From the NCBI GenBank assembly GCA_002729725.1, contig PBYS01000125.1:1-64000 (forward strand): DNA of 64,000 nucleotides, in the 5' to 3' direction. The notes under the pieces are model-generated. The model saw nothing but the letters and a program-made list of their open reading frames with translations. It ran no database searches and was not told the origin of the DNA. This document shows, piece by piece, positions 8,563 to 18,400 of this stretch (its first letter is position 1; every line of letters begins with the position of its first letter). Both the position numbers and the translations under genes were made by a program. Source of the DNA: Puniceicoccaceae bacterium (GTDB lineage: Bacteria > Verrucomicrobiota > Verrucomicrobiia > Opitutales > Coraliomargaritaceae).

Positions 8563-9195
8563 TCAGGGTAATTGAATTCGGTGTTTGAGCACCAGCTTGA
8601 TGAGTTCCGAAGTGCTTTCGATATTGAGCTTTTTCATGATCCGGTAGCGATGATTTTCGACGGTTCGTGGGCTGAGCTTGAGTGTGTCTGATATGCTTTG
8701 GCTGGTAAGTCCTTCGCCGACCCAATAGAGTATTTCCTGTTCGCGGGGGCTGAGGATCTTATGCAGCGCGTTGGGATCGGATGCGATCTTATAGCGATTT
8801 TCACGCACTAGTTTGGTGTAGTAGAGTCCACCTTCAGCTACGGTGAGCATTGCTTCTTGCAGTGTTTCGATCGGCTGTTCTTTTTCTACGTAGCCTTGAA
8901 AGCCGATGTCGTGTATTTGAGTCGTGGTTTGCTCATCCATTTGGGACGTGATGGCCAGTAGGCGGGCTTGTGAATCCTGTTTAAGGATTTGCTTGGCGAG
9001 CTCCAGCCCGTTGAGTTTCGGTATGACGATGTCCAGCAGCACCAGGTCCGGTTGTAGTTCGAGGTAGCAGGCCAGCCCCATCTCTCCGTCGGTGGCTTGA
9101 CCCACGAGCGCGAAGTCTTCGCTTTGCTCGATGTGGTTGGCGAGCAGGTTGAGAAACAGCCGGTGGTCTTCGATGAGTAGGGTGCGATAGGCCAT
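8563..9195 (-). CDS. NarL/FixJ-type response regulator
   Basis: A 210-residue two-component regulator. The receiver domain (residues 1-120) has the acidic pair E9/D10, the phospho-acceptor D55 in LVLLDIVIP, and the signalling Lys in GYVEKEQP. The LuxR-type helix-turn-helix (about 147-205) reads LSPREQEILYWVGEGLTSQSI then LSPRTVENHRYRIMKKL. The ATG at 9195 is chosen because the receiver strand begins at once; the frame extends upstream into the preceding gene without homology. The start lies 10 bp after the stop of the degenerate-LytM membrane protein gene, which overlaps the kinase gene, so the three form one operon divergent from tpsA. It is the natural candidate to control the tps operon. 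Confidence 0.9.
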   Translation of the reverse strand: MAYRTLLIEDHRLFLNLLANHIEQSEDFALVGQATDGEMGLACYLELQPDLVLLDIVIPKLNGLELAKQILKQDSQARLLAITSQMDEQTTTQIHDIGFQGYVEKEQPIETLQEAMLTVAEGGLYYTKLVRENRYKIASDPNALHKILSPREQEILYWVGEGLTSQSISDTLKLSPRTVENHRYRIMKKLNIESTSELIKLVLKHRIQLP

Positions 9196-9205
9196 GATGA
9201 AGCGC

Positions 9206-10279
9206 TTAGTGTTGGGTATATTGGATCGGGCGGTAGTGTTCGTTGCGAGTCGGAAAGAAGGGGGCGTTTGCTTCTGGTGCTGCGACTTTTTCCACACCTT
9301 CCAGTAGGATGGGCAGGCTGCTAACTTGGGGGCTGAAAATGTCGGGTGATGTTGTGGCGACGAGCAGTAGCACCGGTTCGCTGAACATGCCCGACTTTCC
9401 AATCGCCGCCAGAGGCTCACCTGCTTGTATCCGCTCTCCAGATTCTGGGCGGATGCTATTTTGCTGTAGATTGGCGAAGATCAAATAATGTTGTTGGTCG
9501 ATTTGCAGTAGCAGGTAGTTGCCGGGGCCTGTGTCTGGATGAATCTGTCCCATTGGGAGGTCGGGAATGCTCTCATTGGCTGTGATGACGGTGCCTGTTG
9601 CCGGAGCGAGGATGGTGGCGCCAAAGGCTTCCGGGTAGGGACGATTGCGCTCGGAATCATTGAGAAAAGTCCTGGTCGCCGGGCGCATATGCACACCGAA
9701 CGCGCGCGGGGATCGGCTGCTGGATTGCAGCATGTTGTTGAGTAGTGAGTAGCCACCATTCATCACGCAGAATTCCTCTGCAAATGGAGCTTTCAGGAGC
9801 ACCGATTCTTCCAGGCTAGGTTCCCGTTGGGTTAGCAGGAGCTGGTAGCTGAGTAGTGCGGAAATCGCGAGTATAAATAGATTGGAAAGGCGGTCGATAC
9901 GTGGGCGCAGGGGCAGCAGTATTATTGCAAAGACTGCGGCGAATATCCAATTCGTCTGTATCCATTGGTAGTATTCAGTTTCAGTGTTTTCCAGTTTGAT
10001 GGCCACTATTTGTAGAGCGTATGCGGTCAGTGCTAAGCAGACCCATTTGTTGAAAATACTCAGCCAATACTTTATTTGTTTCTTTTGGAAGGGAGTTTTT
10101 AGGTGCTCCCAATACAGCTGTCCACGTGCTAAAAAGATGCATTGTATGACGAGCATGGTGGGTGTGCCGTAGCGTAGGCATAGTTCCATTAGCTTGGGCA
10201 AGGTGGCATCTTCACAGTGTCTCCATAGAATGGAGGCCAATAGAATATATATGAAAGCTATGATCAGAGATTTGTTCAT
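9206..10279 (-). CDS. Membrane protein with degenerate LytM/M23 domain, between kinase and regulator
   Basis: A 357-residue protein. Five hydrophobic segments occupy the N-terminal half (about residues 4-20, 38-52, 72-94, 110-126, 131-150). The C-terminal domain (about 190-310) has the beta-rich layout of M23/LytM peptidases: ATILAPATGTVI, GNYLLLQI, YLIFANLQQNSI, GERIQAGEPLAAIGKSG. The zinc ligands are absent: H197 lacks the Asp four residues later, and the usual HxH is replaced by EPVLLLV. It is therefore predicted to be a non-catalytic LytM-fold module outside the membrane. The start at 10279 overlaps the kinase stop (ATGA), indicating translational coupling. Its role is unknown; a signalling partner of the kinase or a regulator of a cell-wall enzyme is inference. 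Confidence 0.7.
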   Translation of the reverse strand: MNKSLIIAFIYILLASILWRHCEDATLPKLMELCLRYGTPTMLVIQCIFLARGQLYWEHLKTPFQKKQIKYWLSIFNKWVCLALTAYALQIVAIKLENTETEYYQWIQTNWIFAAVFAIILLPLRPRIDRLSNLFILAISALLSYQLLLTQREPSLEESVLLKAPFAEEFCVMNGGYSLLNNMLQSSSRSPRAFGVHMRPATRTFLNDSERNRPYPEAFGATILAPATGTVITANESIPDLPMGQIHPDTGPGNYLLLQIDQQHYLIFANLQQNSIRPESGERIQAGEPLAAIGKSGMFSEPVLLLVATTSPDIFSPQVSSLPILLEGVEKVAAPEANAPFFPTRNEHYRPIQYTQH

Positions 10280-12339
10280 TGGGATGCCTGATTCCAAGTT
10301 CTGAGGTAAAAGTAGCAATGCGTGCCCTGTTGGACTTGGCTGGTGATGTGTAAGTTGGACTTGTGCGCTTTGAGAATGTCGTAGCAGATTTGTAGGCCAA
10401 TGCCGGTTCCGGGCTCACCGTTGACACCTTTGGTGCTTTCGAGTGCCCGTTGTTTACGCAGACGTTGCAAGCGTTCGGGCGTGATGCCGACTCCCCAGTC
10501 TTTGACTGATAGTTTTATGCGCTCGGAATCCACCTCGGCACTGATCCGGACACGACTCTCGGGGTGGCTGTATTTTAGGGCGTTGATGGTTAGATTGCGT
10601 AGCACAGATGCGATACTTTCGAAGTCAAAACGCGCAAAGGTCTGCGGGGGAATCTCCCAGTCCAAATGAATTGCCTTGGTTTTGGCCAGCATGGTGAGTG
10701 CGGGAGTGATGGCGTCCTGTAAGTCGCTCAGCAGGTAGGGTTGGAGCCCGACTGAGTGTTTGCCGGTTTGTAATTGTCCCCATAGCAGCAGGCTTTTCGT
10801 GAGCTCAGATAGGTGGGCTGCGCTTCCTTCGATATCTTTTGTATATTCTTTGATGAGTGCTGGCTCGAGACTTTGCGGTGAATCTGCGAGCATACGTGCT
10901 AGGCTACTGACGCCGTCGATGGGGGCTTTAATGTCGTGAGCGATAATGCGCAAGAGCTCGCTCTTTTGCTGGTCGGAGGCCGCTAACTCGCTGGTGCGGG
11001 CGGCGACGTCGTGTTCCAGTTGGTTGTTATACTGTTCCTGTAGCTCTGCCCGTTTCTCTGCTTCAGATAAGGCATTGGCTTGTGCGGCCTCTCTTTGGTC
11101 ATTGACCATGCGTATGCGCTCACTCAATCCCACGGCCAAGACGCCCATTTCGATGCCAGATGCGTAGAGCCACTGAAGCAGCAGCTCGGATGTGGGGATG
11201 CCACCGGTCATTAAAATACTGGTATACTGCCAGGATACGATGAGTAATAAGAATATGGCTGGTATGAAAAAGTAAGTTTGTGGCACCTTTTTGAATACAC
11301 CGTATAGGGCAAGTGAGAGGGCGATTAAATGACTGCAAGCCCAGATGCTGACGATGATGCTAATGATGGAGCGCCCAAATAGTGTGGCTGGACCGAACAT
11401 GAAGATCGGCGAGGCCAGAACCAGTGCATTGGCGAGATAAAGCACCGGGCGATAGGCGCGCGGGCAGTAGTGCCTAGTCTGTAGAAATTCCAGTGCGAAA
11501 CGTAGGAAGAGCCCGGCGGTGAGGACCAATAGGCCGCTGTAGAGAAAGAAATTGACCCCCGCTGGCAGCCAGGCTAGCTGGCCCATTTCGATTCGACTCA
11601 GCAGTGTGGTATGTAGATTGAAGTGCACAATGTGCAGTGCACAGGCGGCTAATAAGAATAGAATATAGTAGAGTGTGTCTTGATCCCGCAGGGCTAAGTA
11701 GATGCACCCGTTCATTAAAATAAGTCCGGTCAGGAGGCCCATGTAGAGGAAGACCACGTTTTGTTCTGTGTGCGCACGTTCTACATAAACTGCGGGGCTC
11801 TCCCACATGGTGATGGCCGGGAGTAGCCAATGGTAGTCCCTCAGGTAGAGGAAGTATGTTTTACTTTCATGCGCGGCGAATTCGATCTGAAAGGCATGCG
11901 TCGCGAAGGGGAGTCCTTTTTGAGCGGAAGGAATGTTCTCGCCGTTCTGATACATCGTATAGCTGCCGTCCGGGTGGATCTCGTAAAGTTGCGCGATGTC
12001 TACCCAACGGTAATCGATTTCCAGAACACGTTCGAGTGGGCGGTCTTCATAGTTGCTCAGTGGTAATTGTATCCAGCAACTCACGAAAATATCGGAGGAG
12101 GTCCGCGAGGTGTTCGGATTGTAGGCGGTGAAGCGATCTGGCTGTTGAGCGATTTCTAAAATTTCCTCAATATTGCCTAATGTTTGATCTTTTAGGATAG
12201 AGATTTGTGCCCCTTCCGTTACCGGCAGTGCTACGGTTCTTTCTTCCGGATATCGAAAAGCCCGTAAGCCGACGATTAAGGTCAGTATAAAAAATAGGAG
12301 GAATAGTGTATAGCGGTGGCTTTTTTTCACAGTAAACAC
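10276..12339 (-). CDS. 7TMR-DISM sensor histidine kinase
   Basis: A 687-residue membrane kinase. An N-terminal membrane segment (residues 10-27) is followed by an extracytoplasmic 7TMR-DISMED2-type beta domain (about 45-190; CWIQLPLSNYEDRPLERVLEI, YLRDYHWLLP), then about seven membrane helices (about 195-405), a coiled coil (about 410-450) and the catalytic core. The H-box is IIAHDIKAPIDG with H468, the N-box includes N586 (LRNLTINALKYS), and the G boxes are DWGVGI and GTGIGL. DISM sensors are thought to bind carbohydrates or other small ligands. It is the first gene of a three-gene operon with the LytM-like protein and the regulator, and is divergent from tpsA across a 156-bp intergenic region rich in inverted repeats. 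Confidence 0.9.
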   Translation of the reverse strand: MFTVKKSHRYTLFLLFFILTLIVGLRAFRYPEERTVALPVTEGAQISILKDQTLGNIEEILEIAQQPDRFTAYNPNTSRTSSDIFVSCWIQLPLSNYEDRPLERVLEIDYRWVDIAQLYEIHPDGSYTMYQNGENIPSAQKGLPFATHAFQIEFAAHESKTYFLYLRDYHWLLPAITMWESPAVYVERAHTEQNVVFLYMGLLTGLILMNGCIYLALRDQDTLYYILFLLAACALHIVHFNLHTTLLSRIEMGQLAWLPAGVNFFLYSGLLVLTAGLFLRFALEFLQTRHYCPRAYRPVLYLANALVLASPIFMFGPATLFGRSIISIIVSIWACSHLIALSLALYGVFKKVPQTYFFIPAIFLLLIVSWQYTSILMTGGIPTSELLLQWLYASGIEMGVLAVGLSERIRMVNDQREAAQANALSEAEKRAELQEQYNNQLEHDVAARTSELAASDQQKSELLRIIAHDIKAPIDGVSSLARMLADSPQSLEPALIKEYTKDIEGSAAHLSELTKSLLLWGQLQTGKHSVGLQPYLLSDLQDAITPALTMLAKTKAIHLDWEIPPQTFARFDFESIASVLRNLTINALKYSHPESRVRISAEVDSERIKLSVKDWGVGITPERLQRLRKQRALESTKGVNGEPGTGIGLQICYDILKAHKSNLHITSQVQQGTHCYFYLRTWNQASQ

Positions 12340-12393
12340 GGACGAGCGGCATGGTCAGCTTCACGCTGCTTCCAATAGTAGTGTGCGGGAATG

Positions 12394-12436
12394 ACTCAAA
12401 AAGCAACAGTGCGCTTTTTGAGTAATTTTACTCAAA
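12394..12436. promoter_or_regulatory. Overlapping inverted repeats of ACTCAAA, candidate operator
   Basis: In the divergent kinase-tpsA intergenic region, ACTCAAAAAGC (12394-12404) and its exact reverse complement (12413-12423) form an 11-bp inverted repeat with an 8-base spacer. A second perfect inverted repeat shares its arm: TTTGAGTAA (12417-12425) and TTACTCAAA (12428-12436). The result is three copies of ACTCAAA in alternating orientation. NarL-type regulators bind inverted heptamers, so this is a plausible site for the response regulator encoded next door. It could also act as a transcript hairpin. Confidence 0.55.
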
Positions 12437-12475
12437 CGTACGATTTGCCCAGCGTAACTAGTCGAAGCTAGTGTG

Positions 12476-12493
12476 CTGGTATCTACCTACCAG
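12476..12493 (+). promoter_or_regulatory. Hairpin immediately before the tpsA start codon
   Basis: CTGGTA and TACCAG (6-base arms, 6-base loop) end two bases before the tpsA ATG at 12496, where a ribosome binding site would be expected. No Shine-Dalgarno is visible. A further small inverted repeat ACTAG/CTAGT lies about 10-25 bases upstream. The hairpin could limit ribosome access to this very long message. Confidence 0.4.
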
Positions 12494-12495
12494 CT

Positions 12496-15400
12496 ATGAG
12501 AGATCTCCAATCGTCCCTTCCCTTTAGTCAATTACTACTCCTTGCGTTTTTCACTGCCGTTTTGGCTGTACCGCCCAGCTCCCTGCAGGCGGCGCTGCCG
12601 AGTGGCCTGGAAGTGAGTCATGGTGACATTCGCTTGTCCGGGGATGGGGCGCTTTTAAATATTCATCAGCTCACGCCACAGGCGATCGCCAATTGGCAGA
12701 GCTTTTCGATCGATGCGAATAGTGTGGTGAATATTCAGCAGTTGGACGAAAATTCGGTTCTGTTAAATCGAGTGATGGGGGCCGATCCTTCCAGTTTGAT
12801 GGGGCAGTTAAGTGCCAATGGACGTGTGTATTTGATCAATCCCAATGGTATCGTGGTCGGGCCAGACGCATCGATCAATACTGCTGATTTTATTGCCTCG
12901 GCATTGGATCTTTCGGATAGCGATTTTCTGAATGGAGGCGATTTGTCTTTTGTGGGCGAATCCGCTGCCAGTGTGGTGAATTTGGGGCAGATCACCGCAG
13001 CCAATGGAGATGTCATACTGATTGCCCACCAAGTGTCTAATGCGGGTGAGCTGCATGCACCGGAAGGGATGGTCGGACTGGCTGCAGGGCAAGAGGTCTT
13101 ACTGATGGCTGAGGGCGATCCGCGTATAATGGTGAAAACTTCGCTTGCAGGACGCAGTTCCGAGCTTGGCGTGGATAACAGCGGTGTGATCCAAGCTGCG
13201 GAGGCAGAGCTCGTGGCTGCGGGTGGAAATCTGTATGAGTTAGCGATCAATCAGACAGGCTACATTCAGGCGACTGGGGCCGAAGTGCGCAATGGGCGCG
13301 TGTTGCTTACCGCTGAGGATGGCGTGATCGCACATAGCGGGCAAATTCTTGCCAATAACGTCGACGGTAGTGGTGGCGAAGTCCTGATTGGGGGGGATTA
13401 TCGTGGGCAGAATACAGCCATCGTCAATGCGGCGCGGACCGTAGTGACTGAGGAGGCCGTGATCGATGTGAGTGCCAGCAGTGAGCATGCAGATGCGGGG
13501 CGTGTGATCGTGTGGGCAGACGAAGCGACTCGCTTCTGGGGGAATATTTATGGCCAAGGAGGGGCGCAAGCTGGTGCGGGTGCCTTTGTGGAAGTGTCTG
13601 GTAAGCAGTATTTAGACTTTGCTGGTTTGGTGGATTTATCCGCTGCAAATGGGGCATCGGGCAGTTTGTTACTCGACCCGGCTTCGTTGACTATTCAGCT
13701 GGCGGGCGGCGATAGTGCATCTTCATTGGGAGGCGACCCCTATGTATTTGGAGATGAGTTGGATTCGGGGTCGATCTTACAGGTTTCGACGTTGGAGTCG
13801 CAACTGGCTCTCAGTGATGTGACCTTGCTGGCCAGTTTGGCTGATGATGGAGCGAGTTCGTCAATCGTGGTCAATGATGCCGTGAGCTGGACCTCGGGGA
13901 ATCATCTGACATTTGAATCGGCCAATGATATTTGGATCAATGCCGATTTAAATGCTGGCAGTGGTCATGTAGTTTTCGGCTTAGGTTTTGCCTATGATGG
14001 CGAGGTGCTCGGCGGGCCTACACTGACGGGTGATTTGATTGTCGATGGCGCGGCGTCGATTGTTGCGGATACGATCACCATCCGCAATAGCACCGTGGAT
14101 TCCTATGTCGGGAATTCGAATTTTGGGCCAATGGGGGCGATTGACATCAATGGGGCGCTCACGGTGAATACCTTGGATTTTCAGTATCCCAATCGTCTAC
14201 CAGGTCGATACGGAGCTGAAGGCGGTATTCGCGGGGGGATCTCAATCGATCATGCAGCCAATCAAATTGGAACGATCACTACCAGTGAGTCGGACGGAAT
14301 GATTTATGATGATGTGGTGATTGTCGACAGTGCGGGCGGTCTCGTGCTGGATGGGTTTTTTAATGTGACGGGCGGGGATGTGAGGATTTCCACCGTGGGA
14401 GATTTAACCTTAAGCGCCGGCACTCAGCTCGCGGTCAATTCAGGCTATCCGGAACTGGATGGAGACGGGATGATTGGGGGGGACCTCTTTCTCGCGGCGC
14501 AAGCAGGTGCCTTTATTAATCAGAGTGATGCGAATGCTCTTATGCCAGATGGCATGGGCCGCTTTCTGGTTTATTCAGATAATCCCAGCGACACGGTAAA
14601 AGGTGGCCTGCTGGGGGCACCCGTTTATAATAAGACTTTCACTGCCAACGCGCCGGACTCAATTACCCAGACCGGCAATCGTTTCCTATACAGTCTCGCT
14701 CCGACCTTAACCTTGACTGCGAATAACCTCTCCAAAACAGTCGGAGAGGCGAACCCCATTCTTAGTTTCAATGTGTCCGGATTGGTCGCTGGTGATACGG
14801 CTGTTGATGTCTTCAGCGGGGCACCAGCTTTGAGCACGAGTGCAGATATTAGCAGTGCGATTGGCGAATACTCCATCGATCTCGCGACGGGCACTGTAGT
14901 TTTGTCGGATTATGATTATGGCCTGAATTTGGTAGACGGCATTTTATCGGTAGAAGCCGCAGCTTTAGTTGAGCTCTTGATCACAGCAGATGATATGTTT
15001 CGTGATTACGGTGATCACAATCCCGACTTCACTGCTAGCTTTGATGGCCTCATCGACGGCGACGATGCCAGCGTAGTGAATGGATTACAGTTTAGCACAA
15101 GCGCGGACTTAACTTCCCCCGTTGGTAACTATACCATCACTCCCTTCGGCGCCACGGCAGAGGCTTACAATATTAGCTATGCCAATGGCACATTGACAGT
15201 GAACCCACGCCTTTTAACGATCACTGCATTAGATTTGGAGAAAACCTACGGGGATGCCTTACCCGCATTTGCTAGTTCGGTCAGCGGTTTGGCATCTTTT
15301 GATGATGAATCCGATCTTGGAAGTATCAGCTATAGCAGCACTGCCAGTTTGACCACCGCAGATGTGGGCGCTTATGCGATCACCCCTTCCGGTGGTAGTA

Positions 15401-18400
15401 ACTCCAATTACAGTATTAGTTATGTGGCGGGCACTGCTACGGTAACTCCGCGCGCTGCCACAATTACTGCGCCCACGCTCAGTCGTGAATATGGTCTAAA
15501 TAATCCGACTTACAATGCCACAGGCTCGGGCTTCCTCAGTGGCGAATTTAATCGCAGTCTGGTCGAGTATAATGAGATTTCTGTGTTAGCTGGTATCGGT
15601 CACTATACTCTGACCCCGTCCGCTTACGTCGACCCCAATTATAGTATCAGCTATGTGGATGGCTCTTTAGAAATTACCAAAGCGCCCCTGACTTTGACGG
15701 CGAATAGTTTTAGCCGTGAGTATGGTTTGGAAAATCCGAGCTTTAGCTTCTTCGATTCGGAGTATCGCTTGGGGCATAGCAGTTCGGATGTCTTTAGCGA
15801 TATTCAGTTATCGTCAACGGCTGCGGTGACTTCCTCCGTCGGTACGTATTCGATCGATTTGGACGTCACCCAAACGAATGAGAATTACGATGTGACGCTA
15901 CAGAGCGGGAAGTTAACGATTACCAAAGCGCCGCTCCTGGTGGCGCCTACATTAGCTACTAAAATCTATGGTGAGGCGAACCCCGACTTTAGTGTGACCG
16001 CTTATGGTCTGCGTAATGGAGATACTGCAGATGTTGTGACTTCAGAGCAGTTCCAAGTATTTGCCAATGAATACTCTGAGGTCGGTAGCTACGAATTGAG
16101 CTTATTGGCGGCCACTGCTCAGAACTATAGCCTGAGTTTTAATCCAAGTTTTCTCAATATTACACCACGAGAGCTGACTATTACGGCGAACGATGCGACT
16201 CGTGAGTATGGCGATGCCAATCCCATCTTTAGTGCGAGTTTTGATGGCTTAGCGAGTTTTGATGATGAGTCGGTCATTTCTAATCTGCGCTTGTCAACCT
16301 CGGCTACGCCCGCCTCGAATGCACTCCAGTATGGCATCCATGTGAGCTCCGATTCAAATCGAAATTATCAGATCAGCTACGAGCCAGGATTTCTAACTGT
16401 TACGAAGGCACCGTTGGATATTTCATTGAGTTGGGTCAGTCGCCTTTATGGTGATGGTAATGCCTCAGCGCTCTCGGCTGTTGAGATCGAGGAAGCGTAT
16501 GGTTTTAAATTAGATGACGATCTCAGTGATATACGGCTCAGTGATCTCTCGACTACAGCCACACAGTTTTCGGATGTCGGTAACTATCTGGTCAATGGGA
16601 GCATCGACTCTGAGAAATATGAAGTCAGAAGTCTAAACCCCGGTTTGCTCACTGTGACGCCACGACCTTTAACTGCTTTGATCGATCTGGATGCCAGCGA
16701 ACGTGTGCGCAGTTATGGTGATGCAGGCCTTGATGTGAGTGATCACTTGATTGTAGCCAACCTGACTGCATGGGACACAGTTGAGACTGTGTTCGAAGTT
16801 GAGGATCCGACTCAGACATTCACGCCCATCGGAGAATATAATTTTACGGGAAAGGTGCTGGATTCGAACTATACGTTGAGCAGTTTTGCCAATACCAGCT
16901 TTACCACTCAGCAGCTCGCTTTGGATCTGGTTTTTGATGGTGCGACTCGCGTGTATGGTGGCGATGCGATCAACCTGTGGCATTATTTAGAGACCGATGA
17001 GCTCTTTGTTGCCGGAGATACGCCCGAGAGCGTTCTGAGCACGCCGACTGCACATGTCTCTGTTAGCAGTGATGTGGGGGAATACCCCATTTCCATCGCT
17101 AGCATTAATAGCAACTACACTGTAAACTCTATTACCGGTAAGTTCAGTATCACGCCGCGTCCGTTATTTGTCTATTTGAATGAGATCGAGCGCGTGTTTG
17201 GTAATGCTAATCCGTCTGGATATGCGAGCTATCGCATCGCCGGAGGCGCGAACGATTTGCTTAGTTTTGATTCGCTCGATAGCGTGTTACAGGTCAATGC
17301 ACCAGAGGTGGCGGCCGATGTCGGGACTTATTCGCTGACACCTACGATGCTTACAGATAACTATGAGCTACTTTCGTTTGAGGGCAGTATGACTATCAAT
17401 CCACGCCAGATTACATTGCAACTGCCAGATTCCGTGCGACGTGTTTATGGTGATGCTAATCCCACACTCGATCCCATTGAGGTCTTAACTCCCAGTGGAT
17501 TGCTCAATTCGGGATTGGCAAGTTTCCACACCGTGGCCGATGTGATTCACGCGGATTTACCTGCCATCGATGCGAGTCCGCAGGTTCTCTATTGGAGTGA
17601 TGTCTTTTCTTTAAATAGTAATTACAATGTTGATTTTTCCGATGAGTTTCAGTTCCGAATTGATCCACGGCCGATCACGTTGGAACTACCATCTTTTACC
17701 CGATTGTATGGTGATCTTAATCCAGATGTGACTATCGTCGAGCGCAGCTCGACTGGTAATAGCCAAGGCTTGGCATCCTTTGATACCCTCGAGTCTGCTT
17801 TTCCTCTGAGCCTGCCAGATGAGTCTGCCAACGTGGGCAGTTACATGGCGAGCGTCAGCAATTCTAATTACGATATCACGAGCTACGGAGGTGAGATTCA
17901 AATCGCCCCACGGGTGCTCAAGGTCGACGCGATGAATAAAAGCAGCATCTATGGCGAAGATCATGGCTCTTTCTCTGTCACTAGCGTCGAGGGTTCGGAT
18001 GGCTTTGCATGGTTTGATGATTCTCTTGAGCGACGTATCGAAATTTTGCTGCGCAGCGATCTGGATGAAACGACCGAGGTGGGGGCTTATCAATTCGTGA
18101 ATGAGAGTTTTGAGAACTATATCATTGATCTCCGTTATGGTGGCATCTTGACGGTGAATCCACGTCCGGTGACGATACAATTGCCCGGATTCACGCGTGT
18201 GTATGGCAGTGAGAATCCCGAGGATTCAATTTTTGCAGTGGCTGATGGTTCTGCGTATGGCCTCGCTTCGTTTGATCGTCTGGAGGATGTCATCTCATTG
18301 GGAGTGGAGACGCCAAGCATACAAACGGATGCAGGCACATACGCCTTCGATATCACTAGCGACCCAAATTACAATTTTAGTTATGTCGGAGAGTCGGCGT

